A stretch of 38,238 nt of DNA from Bacteroidales bacterium. GTDB taxonomy: Bacteria; Bacteroidota; Bacteroidia; Bacteroidales; VadinHA17. The stretch's first letter is position 1. Every line of letters starts with the position of its first letter. The translations under genes were made by a program, and so were the position numbers. Positions 32,301 through 38,238 of this stretch are shown here, piece by piece. The stretch lies in assembly GCA_016928075.1 (NCBI GenBank), contig JAFGLJ010000031.1, positions 1 to 38,238 of the forward strand. Direction: 5' to 3'. Below the pieces are notes generated by a model. That model made no database searches and was not told where the DNA came from. It saw nothing but the letters and a program-made list of their open reading frames with translations.

Positions 32301-33222
32301 GGAAGGGCGCGAAAGGTTCCCGGTCAGGGTCCGTTACCCGCGCGAACTGCGCGATGATCCGGAATCATTGAAAAAGATTCTGATGCAAACGCCATCCGGG
32401 GCACAAATTCCTATTGACCAGCTTGTAAATATTGAATACCAGAGAGGGCCACAGGCTATTAAAAGCGAGGAGACTTTTCTGGTAGGTTATGTTCTTTTCG
32501 ATAAGCGCGAAGGTTTTTCAGAAGTAACAGTGGTCAATGATGCACAAAAAGTAATTCAGGACAGGATTGATTCAGGGGAGTTGGCAGTACCCGCAGGTGT
32601 CAGCTACAAATTCTCCGGAAGTTATGAAAACCAGGTCCGTGCAGAAAAAAGACTGTCACTCATCGTTCCCCTTGTGTTGATCCTCGTTTTTCTGATTTTG
32701 TATTTCCAGTTTAAGTCGGTCTCAACATCATTGATGGTTTTCTCCGGAATTGCGATGGCTTTCAGCGGGGGATTTCTGATGATCTGGCTTTACGGTCAAG
32801 GCTGGTTTGCTGACTTTTCGGTATTTGGTACAAACCTGCACGAATTATTCCAGATGCATACTATTAATCTTAGTGTTGCCGTGTGGGTTGGATTTATCGC
32901 ACTTTTCGGTATTGCTACTGACGACGGCGTGCTGATTGCAACCTACCTTGACCAGAGCTTCAAACGCAATCGCCCTACAAATTTAAAAGAAGTGAGGGCC
33001 GCTGTGGTTGAAGCCGGATTACGAAGAATCAGGCCTGCGTTGATGACGGTGAGCACCACAATGATTGCATTATTGCCAATATTAACTTCCACCGGACGGG
33101 GTTCGGATATTATGATCCCGATGGCAATACCGTCGTTTGGTGGAATGGCTGTGGCGCTGATAAGCATTTTTGTGGTGCCGGTGCTTTACAGTTTCAGGGA
33201 AGAAAGAAAAATTATAAAATAA
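29368..33222 (+). CDS. cusA: CusA/CzcA-family heavy-metal RND efflux pump
   Basis: Inner-membrane, proton-driven RND pump of 1284 residues, about 240 longer than E. coli CusA. Family marks: DPVPVDAIPDIGENQQIVYTEW near the N terminus, helix 4 with GTMVDLGIILTENI (Asp in VDLG is the expected proton-relay residue), and EFMPSLDEGSFLLMPTSMPHSG (about 724-745). Three extra stretches account for the length: about 520-655, with roughly four additional hydrophobic segments between helices 6 and 7; a short insert before KEFMP; and about 785-857 in the periplasmic porter region. The Met-rich MLQTGMRAPMGIKV (about 887-900) suits Cu(I)/Ag(I) export, though metal choice is not proven. It would assemble with the TolC-like and CusB-like proteins encoded next, 5 bp and about 1.2 kb on. 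Confidence 0.93.
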   Translation: MMLGKIIKFFLENKLLTFIILLVFIVWGIISSPFKWDTGILPSDPVPVDAIPDIGENQQIVYTEWPGRSPQDIEDQVSYPLTTYLLGIPGVKSIRSTSIFGFSSIFIIFEENIEFYWSRSRILEKLASLPSGILPEGVQPALGPDATALGQVYWYTIEGRDKKGNPTGGWDLHEIRTVQDFYVKYALNATEGVSEVASIGGFVQEYQIDVNPDALKAYNIPLHKVMLAVQKSNRDVGAKTIEINQAEYLVRGLGYIKKVEDIEKAVVAVHDNVPVRIKDIGVVSLGPSTRRGALDKDGAEVVGGVVVARYGANPLQVINNVKERIKEISPGLPKKKLSDYTESQLTIVPFYDRSELIYETLGTLEEALSLEILIAILVIIVMVFNLRASFLISSLLPISVLMVFIAMRYFGVDANIVALSGIAIAIGTMVDLGIILTENIIKHIDEAPPGQKLITTVYDGAAEVSSAILTAVSTTIVSFIPVFTLQAAEGKLFGPLAFTKTFALVAALIVSLLFLPAFAQWAFGAKIKRKDIIRWINITIIPVGIITIFTGFVWAGSILIAFGISGLLNQIYAVREGETQISEGPKTTGWLKKFAFVVLKHANLIIAVIAVIWLLAKYWLPLGASRSLVTNFIFVSMMVGTILGGFLLLEHYYKQILTWCLNHKTAFLLIPTFLIMTGIVSWLGFNNLFGFVPKGFDKLGWNLRTSKVWSGLSHAYPGTGKEFMPSLDEGSFLLMPTSMPHSGISFNMKVVGQLDMLLTRIPEVELAVGKMGRVESALDPAPISMYENIINYKPEYMLNEKGHRVRFKVDKNDRFILTNGDTLTNEEALQLGVEAKDLIQDKKGNYFRNWRDKIKSPDDIWTEIVAVTKIPGVTSAPKLQPIETRLVMLQTGMRAPMGIKVYGPKLTTIENFGIKLENILKTIPSVKAEAVFADRIVGKPYLIINIDREKISRYGLNVEDVQQTIETAVGGMEVTSTVEGRERFPVRVRYPRELRDDPESLKKILMQTPSGAQIPIDQLVNIEYQRGPQAIKSEETFLVGYVLFDKREGFSEVTVVNDAQKVIQDRIDSGELAVPAGVSYKFSGSYENQVRAEKRLSLIVPLVLILVFLILYFQFKSVSTSLMVFSGIAMAFSGGFLMIWLYGQGWFADFSVFGTNLHELFQMHTINLSVAVWVGFIALFGIATDDGVLIATYLDQSFKRNRPTNLKEVRAAVVEAGLRRIRPALMTVSTTMIALLPILTSTGRGSDIMIPMAIPSFGGMAVALISIFVVPVLYSFREERKIIK

Positions 33223-33227
33223 TAATC

Positions 33228-34460
33228 ATGCGAAAATATATTATTATATTCATTTCATTGTTGGCAGTGGTTTTCGGAGCACAGGGTCAAAGCCTGGAAG
33301 AATACTTCCGGGTGGCAGCCGAAAATAATCCCGGACTGCAGGACAAATACAAGGATTTTGAAGCTGCCCTGCAAAGAATTCCACAGGTAAGTTCACTGCC
33401 CGATCCTGCTTTTTCCTTCGGTTATTTTATCTCATCGGTTGAAACACGTGTGGGACCGCAGCGGATGAAGTTCTCGCTTACTCAAATGTTCCCGTGGTTC
33501 GGTACTTTGAAAGCACAGGGCAATGCTGCTGCCTTAATGGCAAAAGCTAAATTTCAGAGTTTTATCGATGCCAGGAATCAACTCTATTACCGGGTGGCCT
33601 CCGCTTATTTTCCAATATATGAATTAAAAGAATGGATTCGTATTGAGCAGGAGAACATCAGCATCCTGGAATCCTATAAAACAATAGCAACCCAAAAGTT
33701 TAAAAACGGGACCGGAACCATGGTGGATGTGTTGCGGGTGGACATTATGCTGAAAGATGCGCAAACGAACCTGCTTATTCTCCGTGATAAAGAAAAGCCA
33801 TTAACCACTGCTTTTAACAAGCTTTTAAACAGACCTGAAGAGGAAATTATAGTTATCAGCGACTCTTTAAGGCCCGCAACCCTTGCAGAGAATTTCAGGA
33901 AAGATTCTCTGATTGATGCAAATCCAAAATTAAAAGCATTGGATTTAAAATTACAGGCCAGTAAAACATCGGAGGTGGCTGCACGAAAGCAGGGACTGCC
34001 CAGGTTGGGTGCAGGTTTAGATTATGTAGTAGTTGGTGATCGGACTGATTTATCAATGCCCGGTAACGGCAAAGATATACTGATGCCTATGGTAAGTGTT
34101 AGTATTCCTGTTTTCAGGAGTAAGTACAAGGCTTCGGTTAAAGAAGCCCAATTGATGCAAGAAAGCTATGCAAATCAAAAACAGGAGGTAACGAATGTGC
34201 TCATTTCGGAATATGATAAAGTCTGGTTTAAGGTTCAACAACAGTTGCAACTATTGTCACTTTATGAGCAGCAAATACAAACCACACAACAATCGCTGAA
34301 TTTACTATTTACTTCCTATGGAAATTCCGGTAAGGAGTTCGAAGAGGTATTGAGAATGCAGCAACAATTATTGAAATACCGGAAAATGAAATCTACTGCT
34401 TTAATGCAATACCTTGTAGCCGTAGCAAAAATCAATTACTTAACTTCAAAAACATACTAA
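33228..34460 (+). CDS. cusC: TolC-family outer-membrane channel (CusC-like)
   Basis: Precursor of 410 residues with a signal peptide (IIIFISLLAVVFG, cut after AQGQ). The remainder is the alpha-helical and beta-barrel repeat of outer-membrane efflux proteins, in two similar halves (EEYFRVAAENNPGLQDKYKDFEA and KDSLIDANPKLKALDLKLQA mark the start of each). Long amphipathic helices such as WIRIEQENISILESYKTIATQKF and TNVLISEYDKVWFKVQQQLQLL form the periplasmic tunnel. The motif GTGTMVDVLRVDIMLKDAQ is typical of the family. It forms the exit duct of the tripartite pump with the genes on either side. It begins 5 bp after cusA and ends 1 bp before cusB. The symbol is by analogy. Confidence 0.9.
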   Translation: MRKYIIIFISLLAVVFGAQGQSLEEYFRVAAENNPGLQDKYKDFEAALQRIPQVSSLPDPAFSFGYFISSVETRVGPQRMKFSLTQMFPWFGTLKAQGNAAALMAKAKFQSFIDARNQLYYRVASAYFPIYELKEWIRIEQENISILESYKTIATQKFKNGTGTMVDVLRVDIMLKDAQTNLLILRDKEKPLTTAFNKLLNRPEEEIIVISDSLRPATLAENFRKDSLIDANPKLKALDLKLQASKTSEVAARKQGLPRLGAGLDYVVVGDRTDLSMPGNGKDILMPMVSVSIPVFRSKYKASVKEAQLMQESYANQKQEVTNVLISEYDKVWFKVQQQLQLLSLYEQQIQTTQQSLNLLFTSYGNSGKEFEEVLRMQQQLLKYRKMKSTALMQYLVAVAKINYLTSKTY

Positions 34461-34461
34461 G

Positions 34462-36303
34462 ATGAAAGCAATAGATAAAAAAACAATTATAATAGCTGCA
34501 GCCACTCTTTTTGTTGGTTTGCTGGCAGGATGGTTAATTTTTGGCGGTAATAAAAGCAATTCGCCCGATGACTACGAACAGGTTGAAACTGAAATAGACG
34601 AAGAGACTGTCTGGACTTGCTCCATGCACCCACAGATCCGTCAAAACGAACCGGGCGACTGCCCAATTTGCGGAATGGATTTAATCCTCCTGGAAGACGA
34701 TCAAAACACCGAACTTGACCCAATGGCAATCAGTATGTCGCCCACTGCCATGAAGTTAGCCGGTGTAAGTACGGCCATTGTCAGGGAAATGGACCCGGTT
34801 AAACAGGTAAGGCTCAATGGGAAAGTTGAAGCCGATGAACGATTAATTTATTCGCAATCATCTCATATCCCGGGAAGGATAGAAAAATTAATGCTGAATT
34901 TCACAGGAGAATATGTAAGCAAGGGACAAACCATCGCCTATCTGTATTCACCCGAGCTGGTTACTGCACAGGAAGAATTGTTTGAGGCAAAGAAAATTTC
35001 AGAAACACAGCCCCAACTATTTGCTGCTGCCAAAGAAAAATTGAAAAACTGGAAACTTTCTGATAAACAAATTGAAGGAATACTGAATGCAGGAAAAATT
35101 CAGGAAGAATTTCCTGTACAGGCCGATGTTTCCGGTTATGTAACAGCAAAAATGATAAACCGGGGCGATTATGTTCGTGGCGGTGAAACGATTTTTGAGA
35201 TAGCCGACCTTCATAAGGTCTGGGTATTGTTTGATGTATATGAATCGGATATAGCATGGATAGAAAAAGGCGATAAAGTTGAATTTTCAATAGCCTCCCT
35301 GCCGGGAGAAAATTTTGAGAGTAGCATATCCTACATTGACCCTGTTATTAACCCAAAAACAAGGGTGGCGAAAGCCAGGGTTGAGTACAATAATGCAAGC
35401 GGTAAATTAAAGCCGGAAATGTTTGTCTCCGGCGTGGTTGAGGCCGATTTGGCCGGGAAGTCCAATTCACTCGTTGTGCCAAAAACAGCCGTAATGTGGA
35501 CAGGCAAACGTTCCGTCGTTTACAATAAAACACAATCGGATCAAGGTGTAAATTTTATAATGCGTGAAGTAAGATTAGGTCCGGCTTTGGGAGATAGTTA
35601 TGTAATCGAAAACGGTTTAACGGAAGGCGAAGAAATTGCAGTAAATGGCACATTCAGCATAGATGCTGCTGCTCAATTGGCCGGAAAACCCAGTATGATG
35701 AGCCCCGAAGGAGGACAGGTAATGACCGGACATAACCATGGCAGCCAGCCGGACAGGCAGGAAAGTATGGACATGGGTGGAAGTGGATCACAGGAGGGAC
35801 AAGAGATAAAACCACAAGCAGCAGAAGTGTCAAAATCTTTGTCTGTTGACTCCCATGCTGAAGAAGCCTTACAACCTTTATATGCTGCCTACCTGAAATG
35901 GAAAGATGCCCTGACAAATGATGACTTCGAAGAGGCTCAAGAAATCGCAACAAAGATGAAGTCAGAACTGGATAGAATAAATATGGGTCTGTTTGAAGGC
36001 GATGCCCACAATGTTTGGATGGATTATAAGGGTAAGCTAAGCAGTAGCTTAGAGCATGTTCAGCATTTTTCGGACATAGAGCAACTGAGGAAAGCCTTTC
36101 AGACGGTTTCTGTCACTATGATTGAAATGACCAATGCCTTCACTCCGCTTGACGAGACTATTTATGTGCTGCACTGCCCCATGGCAGATGACAATAAAGG
36201 GGCAGACTGGCTTAGTACTGAAAAAGAAATCAGAAATCCATACTTTGGAAGTTCGATGCTGACATGCGGAGAAGTAACCAGGGAAATTAAATATTTAAAA
36301 TAA
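34462..36303 (+). CDS. cusB: Periplasmic adaptor subunit of the metal pump (CusB-like) with HMBD and DUF3347
   Basis: Membrane-fusion protein of 613 residues. Residues 9-28 anchor it. A heavy-metal-binding domain follows: WTCSMHPQ (Cys53, Met55, His56) and CPICGMDL (Cys67, Cys70, Met72). The adaptor body spans about 90-415 (VRLNGKVEADERLIYSQSS, GRIEKLMLNFTGEYVSKGQ, lipoyl-like and barrel segments, EIADLHKVWVLFDVYESDI). A His/Gly/Gln-rich linker (GHNHGSQ) leads to a DUF3347-type domain (about 460-613) containing LYAAYLKWKDAL and ending YVLHCPMADDNKGADWL and SSMLTCGEV, which adds His/Cys/Met metal ligands. The protein links the inner pump to the channel and hands it metal. It lies 1 bp after cusC and 5 bp before the PII-like gene. 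Confidence 0.93.
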   Translation: MKAIDKKTIIIAAATLFVGLLAGWLIFGGNKSNSPDDYEQVETEIDEETVWTCSMHPQIRQNEPGDCPICGMDLILLEDDQNTELDPMAISMSPTAMKLAGVSTAIVREMDPVKQVRLNGKVEADERLIYSQSSHIPGRIEKLMLNFTGEYVSKGQTIAYLYSPELVTAQEELFEAKKISETQPQLFAAAKEKLKNWKLSDKQIEGILNAGKIQEEFPVQADVSGYVTAKMINRGDYVRGGETIFEIADLHKVWVLFDVYESDIAWIEKGDKVEFSIASLPGENFESSISYIDPVINPKTRVAKARVEYNNASGKLKPEMFVSGVVEADLAGKSNSLVVPKTAVMWTGKRSVVYNKTQSDQGVNFIMREVRLGPALGDSYVIENGLTEGEEIAVNGTFSIDAAAQLAGKPSMMSPEGGQVMTGHNHGSQPDRQESMDMGGSGSQEGQEIKPQAAEVSKSLSVDSHAEEALQPLYAAYLKWKDALTNDDFEEAQEIATKMKSELDRINMGLFEGDAHNVWMDYKGKLSSSLEHVQHFSDIEQLRKAFQTVSVTMIEMTNAFTPLDETIYVLHCPMADDNKGADWLSTEKEIRNPYFGSSMLTCGEVTREIKYLK

Positions 36304-36308
36304 ATATC

Positions 36309-36649
36309 ATGAAATTAATTAAAGCATATATCAGGTACAGAAAAACAGAAGAGGTGTATAAAGCATTGAAGCAGGCAGGTTTTTGCTGTATGACTTTTGT
36401 TGAATGCGAAGGGACCGGGCAGTATTCTGACCACGAAAAAGAACACATCAGTGAAAATATCCCTTTACTGCCGCGTACAGGGTTATTAAACTGGAAATAG
36501 TGGTTGCGAGCGAGCATGTAAATCCAGTAGTTGATATTATCCGTAAAAACGGACGCACAGGTTACCGTGGCGATGGCATGATCGCTATTTCCCCAGTGGA
36601 AGAAGTTTACAAAGTACGCAATGATGAATCTGGTATTCTTGCCATTTAA
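36309..36649 (+). pseudogene. PII-like (PII-NG type) protein gene with a one-base frameshift
   Basis: The first 63-codon frame (36309-36500) begins as a PII-like protein (MKLIKAYIRYRKTEEVYKAL, FVECEGTGQYSDH) but departs after HISEN and stops at 36498. The missing remainder is in the -1 frame: FTAAYRVIKLEIVVA, PVVDIIRKNGRTGYRGDG (the PII C-terminal core) and VRNDESGILAI, stop TAA at 36647-36649. Adding one A to the four-A run at 36454-36457 restores a continuous protein of about 113 residues, reading HISEKYPFTAAYR. This is a deletion, a sequencing error or, less likely, a programmed -1 shift; the site is not a canonical slippery heptamer. PII proteins next to CusA pumps form the group called PII-NG. 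The AraC-type gene starts 10 bp after the stop. Confidence 0.85.
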
Positions 36650-36659
36650 TAGCAAAATC

Positions 36660-37220
36660 ATGAAGATATCAATAAAAAATATGGTCTGTAACCGCTGTAT
36701 AATGGTGGTTGAACAAACATTCCAGGAAGCCGGGGTTAAACTTGATAATATTCAGTTAGGAACAGTTGAAACAAGCGAAGAGCTGAACGATAGTGCAATC
36801 AAAAAAATCGACAAAAATTTGAAAAAAGTTGGCTTCGAGGTTATCAATGATTCAAAAAGGCGGCTTATAGAGCAGATTAAGACCACGGCAATAGATTATG
36901 CATATCAAAACAGGTGGGATGAAAGGCATAATTTTTCTGATTACCTGGTTGATAAACTCCACCTTGATTACTCATATTTAAGTTCGATATTTTCTTCAGT
37001 TGAGGGTTCCTCCATTGAGAAATACCTTATAAACCTCAAAATTGAACGGGTAAAAGAATTACTGGTGTACAATGAAAAAACGCTTAGTGAAATTGCCTGG
37101 GAGCTGGGCTACAGCAGTGTTGCCCACCTGTCGGGCCAGTTTAAAAAGATTACGGGTTTTAGCGCATCACATTTTAAACAGATAAAGGAGCAAAAGCGTA
37201 AATCGATTAACGATGTATGA
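36660..37220 (+). CDS. Metal-binding (CxxC) N-terminal domain fused to AraC-type regulator
   Basis: Start taken at ATG 36660, which begins a beta-strand-plus-CxxC module; the open frame upstream only re-reads the PII gene. Residues 1-70 look like a small HMA-related fold (MKISIKNMVCNRCIMVV, Cys10 and Cys13; then a second strand pair and helix). Residues about 85-186 are an AraC/XylS-type DNA-binding domain with two helix-turn-helix units: FSDYLVDKLHLDYSYLSSIF and TLSEIAWELGYSSVAHLSGQF, then FKKITGFSASHFKQIKE. The layout suggests a regulator that senses a soft metal through the two cysteines and controls this island. Likely sites are the inverted repeat at 28872-28902 or the 100-bp gap after the gene. 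It follows the PII gene by 10 bp. Confidence 0.85.
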   Translation: MKISIKNMVCNRCIMVVEQTFQEAGVKLDNIQLGTVETSEELNDSAIKKIDKNLKKVGFEVINDSKRRLIEQIKTTAIDYAYQNRWDERHNFSDYLVDKLHLDYSYLSSIFSSVEGSSIEKYLINLKIERVKELLVYNEKTLSEIAWELGYSSVAHLSGQFKKITGFSASHFKQIKEQKRKSINDV

Positions 37221-37282
37221 GTTCCTTAAAATAATGTAAATCATTCAATAAAAGATGTAACATGGCAACGGACATCAACTTA

Positions 37283-37290
37283 TACTTTTG
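37283..37290 (+). promoter_or_regulatory. Possible -7 element for the SHOCT/P-ATPase unit
   Basis: TACTTTTG matches TAnnTTTG, 30 bp before the ATG at 37320, in the only sizeable gap (100 bp) of this island after cusA. AATCATT at about 37230 and AATGATA at about 37293 may be halves of a regulator site, but they are far apart. Confidence 0.4.
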
Positions 37291-37307
37291 TAATGATAAC
37301 TTAAAGA

Positions 37308-37313
37308 AAGGAG
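37308..37313 (+). promoter_or_regulatory. Strong Shine-Dalgarno site of the SHOCT gene
   Basis: AAGGAG ends 6 nt before the ATG at 37320. It is one of only two clear Shine-Dalgarno sites found in the window and supports the small gene as real. Confidence 0.65.
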
Positions 37314-37319
37314 TTAAAA

Positions 37320-37547
37320 ATGCATGGATTTGAAGGAATGGGTTTTGGTATGGGCTGGTGGTGGATAATAGGTTTTATTTTTGTCGCCGCTATAATTTGG
37401 GCAATTTTCCGCTCACCCGGCCAAAGCAATAATCTGAATAACACAGCCAATCAGAAATCAGCACTCGATATCCTCAACGAAAGATACGCCCGGGGCGAGA
37501 TTGACAAAGAGGAATACGAAACGAAAAAAAGGGACTTAGGGCTTTAA
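37320..37547 (+). CDS. Small SHOCT-domain membrane protein
   Basis: Protein of 75 residues. Residues 1-11 are Gly/Met/Phe-rich (MHGFEGMGFGM), a soft-metal-friendly composition; residues 12-31 form one membrane helix (GWWWIIGFIFVAAIIWAIF); a polar linker follows; and residues about 47-75 form a SHOCT motif (ALDILNERYARGEIDKEEYETKK), a short C-terminal helix pair common in small membrane proteins. Such proteins often accompany copper genes; the exact role is unknown. It has a strong ribosome-binding site and sits 15 bp before the P-type ATPase, so the two are probably co-expressed. Confidence 0.88.
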   Translation: MHGFEGMGFGMGWWWIIGFIFVAAIIWAIFRSPGQSNNLNNTANQKSALDILNERYARGEIDKEEYETKKRDLGL

Positions 37548-37562
37548 TTTATACTTTTCGAT

Positions 37563-38238
37563 ATGGATAACAAAGAGCATAACAAATATTACTGCCCCAT
37601 GAAATGCGAGGGCGACAAGGTGTATAACCAGCCTGGCAACTGCCCGGTTTGCGGAATGCACCTGAAAAAAGAAGAGGCAAAACCGGTTCCAGGTAGTACT
37701 AAAACCACCTATACCTGCCCCATGCACCCCGAAATTAAACAGGACCACCTTGGCAGTTGCCCGAAATGCGGAATGGATTTGGTACCTGAAAAGGCAGAAG
37801 AAACAAGCGAGGAAGAAAAAGCCTACAAGAAAATGGCAAAGAAATTCCGGGTGGCACTGGCTTTAAGCATTCCGGTATTTATCATCGCCATGTCGGAATT
37901 TTTTCCATTTCTTAAGCTGGAAGAAATTGCCTCAAAAAAAGTATGGGGATGGATCGAATTTGCATTGGCCACGCCTGTAGTTTTCTATTCGAGTTGGGAC
38001 TTTTTTAAGCGTGGATGGAGTTCCATCCGGCGCTGGTCCCCCAACATGTGGACATTAATATCCATTGGTGTTGGTGCTGCTTATCTTTTCAGTGTGTTTG
38101 CCTTAATCATTCCAGGAGCTTTTCCTGAGCAGTTTAAGGATCCATCAGGAGACGTCCACCTTTATTTTGAAGCAGCCGCAGTCATTTTAACGCTGGTATT
38201 GTTGGGCCAGGTACTCGAACTCAGGGCACACAGCAAAA
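37563..38238 (+). CDS. copA: Copper-type P1B ATPase, N-terminal part (runs off the window)
   Basis: Open from ATG 37563 to the right edge without a stop (225 codons seen; the usual length is about 750 or more). Two heavy-metal-binding domains of the CusB/CopA type come first: YYCPMKCEG...CPVCGM (Cys11, Cys27, Cys30) and YTCPMHPE...CPKCGMDL (Cys52, His55, Cys66, Cys69). After an acidic linker come the first membrane helices (RVALALSIPVFIIAMSEFF, WIEFALATPVVFYSSWDFF, MWTLISIGVGAAYLFSVFA) and FEAAAVILTLVLLGQVLELRAH, the conserved approach to the actuator domain. The P-domain DKTGT and the metal-site CPC lie beyond the window. It would pump Cu(I)/Ag(I) from cytoplasm to periplasm, where the Cus complex removes it. 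The symbol is by family analogy. Confidence 0.9.
   Translation, partial: MDNKEHNKYYCPMKCEGDKVYNQPGNCPVCGMHLKKEEAKPVPGSTKTTYTCPMHPEIKQDHLGSCPKCGMDLVPEKAEETSEEEKAYKKMAKKFRVALALSIPVFIIAMSEFFPFLKLEEIASKKVWGWIEFALATPVVFYSSWDFFKRGWSSIRRWSPNMWTLISIGVGAAYLFSVFALIIPGAFPEQFKDPSGDVHLYFEAAAVILTLVLLGQVLELRAHSK

Noticed and set aside
36454..36460. Programmed -1 frameshift site
   Set aside because: The A run is short, does not fit the X XXY YYZ pattern and no clear downstream stem was found; a deletion or read error is simpler, though kept open as a finding.
28915..38238. Recently mobile resistance island
   Set aside because: Gene content would suit one, but no integrase, transposase, tRNA junction or flanking direct repeat is visible within the window; not claimed.

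Overview
This window looks like chromosomal DNA of a Bacteroidota bacterium, probably a Bacteroidales/Marinilabiliales-type environmental lineage. The evidence is a secreted protein with a type IX secretion (T9SS) C-terminal sorting domain, many Sec lipoproteins with short Bacteroidota-style lipoboxes, an LVIVD-repeat protein, a HYC_CC_PP-type small protein ahead of a CusA pump, few Shine-Dalgarno sequences, and several upstream regions carrying the Bacteroidota -7 element TAnnTTTG. No rRNA, tRNA, CRISPR array, transposase or phage structural gene was seen. Species cannot be read from the sequence.

Layout. 1-1524: hairpin-rich leader, an XRE/S24 regulator, and a convergent, overlapping MobB-like P-loop protein. 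1525-1917: a gene-free, repeat- and hairpin-rich spacer. 1918-4067: a hemolysin III membrane protein, an unknown lipoprotein and a YtfJ-like periplasmic protein. 4301-10695: a same-strand block of a secreted beta-lactamase-fold hydrolase, a 4-hydroxy-2-oxoglutarate-aldolase-like enzyme, an alanine-glyoxylate-aminotransferase-like enzyme and a PreP-like M16 lipoprotein peptidase. 10779-13510 (minus): a DUF2784-like membrane protein and a soluble hybrid histidine kinase with three PAS domains. 13692-18743: serpin lipoprotein, LVIVD lipoprotein, small beta-barrel protein, then an ECF sigma factor overlapping a protein that joins an anti-sigma-like inner-membrane segment to a beta-barrel-like domain. 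18881-21072: a translationally coupled pair of lipoproteins, one glycoside-hydrolase-like and one a secreted Memo homologue. 21319-24705: a fasciclin protein with a strong terminator, a second beta-lactamase-fold hydrolase and a GH3-type acyl-amido synthetase. 24683-26029 (minus): a DASS dicarboxylate transporter. 26280-28820: a large T9SS-exported metallopeptidase-like protein.

28915-38238 is a copper/silver-type resistance island: HYC_CC_PP protein, CusA, CusC, CusB, a PII-like gene broken by a one-base frameshift, a CxxC-AraC regulator, a SHOCT membrane protein and the 5' end of a CopA-type P-ATPase that runs off the window. Together these would export metal from cytoplasm to periplasm (P-ATPase) and out of the cell (CusCBA), with the CxxC-AraC protein as the likely local regulator.

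The most interesting points are the side-by-side glyoxylate genes resembling human HOGA1 and yeast AGX1; the coupled surface Memo/GHL10 lipoproteins; the ECF sigma factor with a trans-envelope partner; the frameshifted PII gene in the Cus operon; the beta-lactamase-fold hydrolase next to a GH3 amide synthetase; and a family of short TCAAC-ending tandem repeats in 5' leaders. Family comparisons are from memory; no database search was run.
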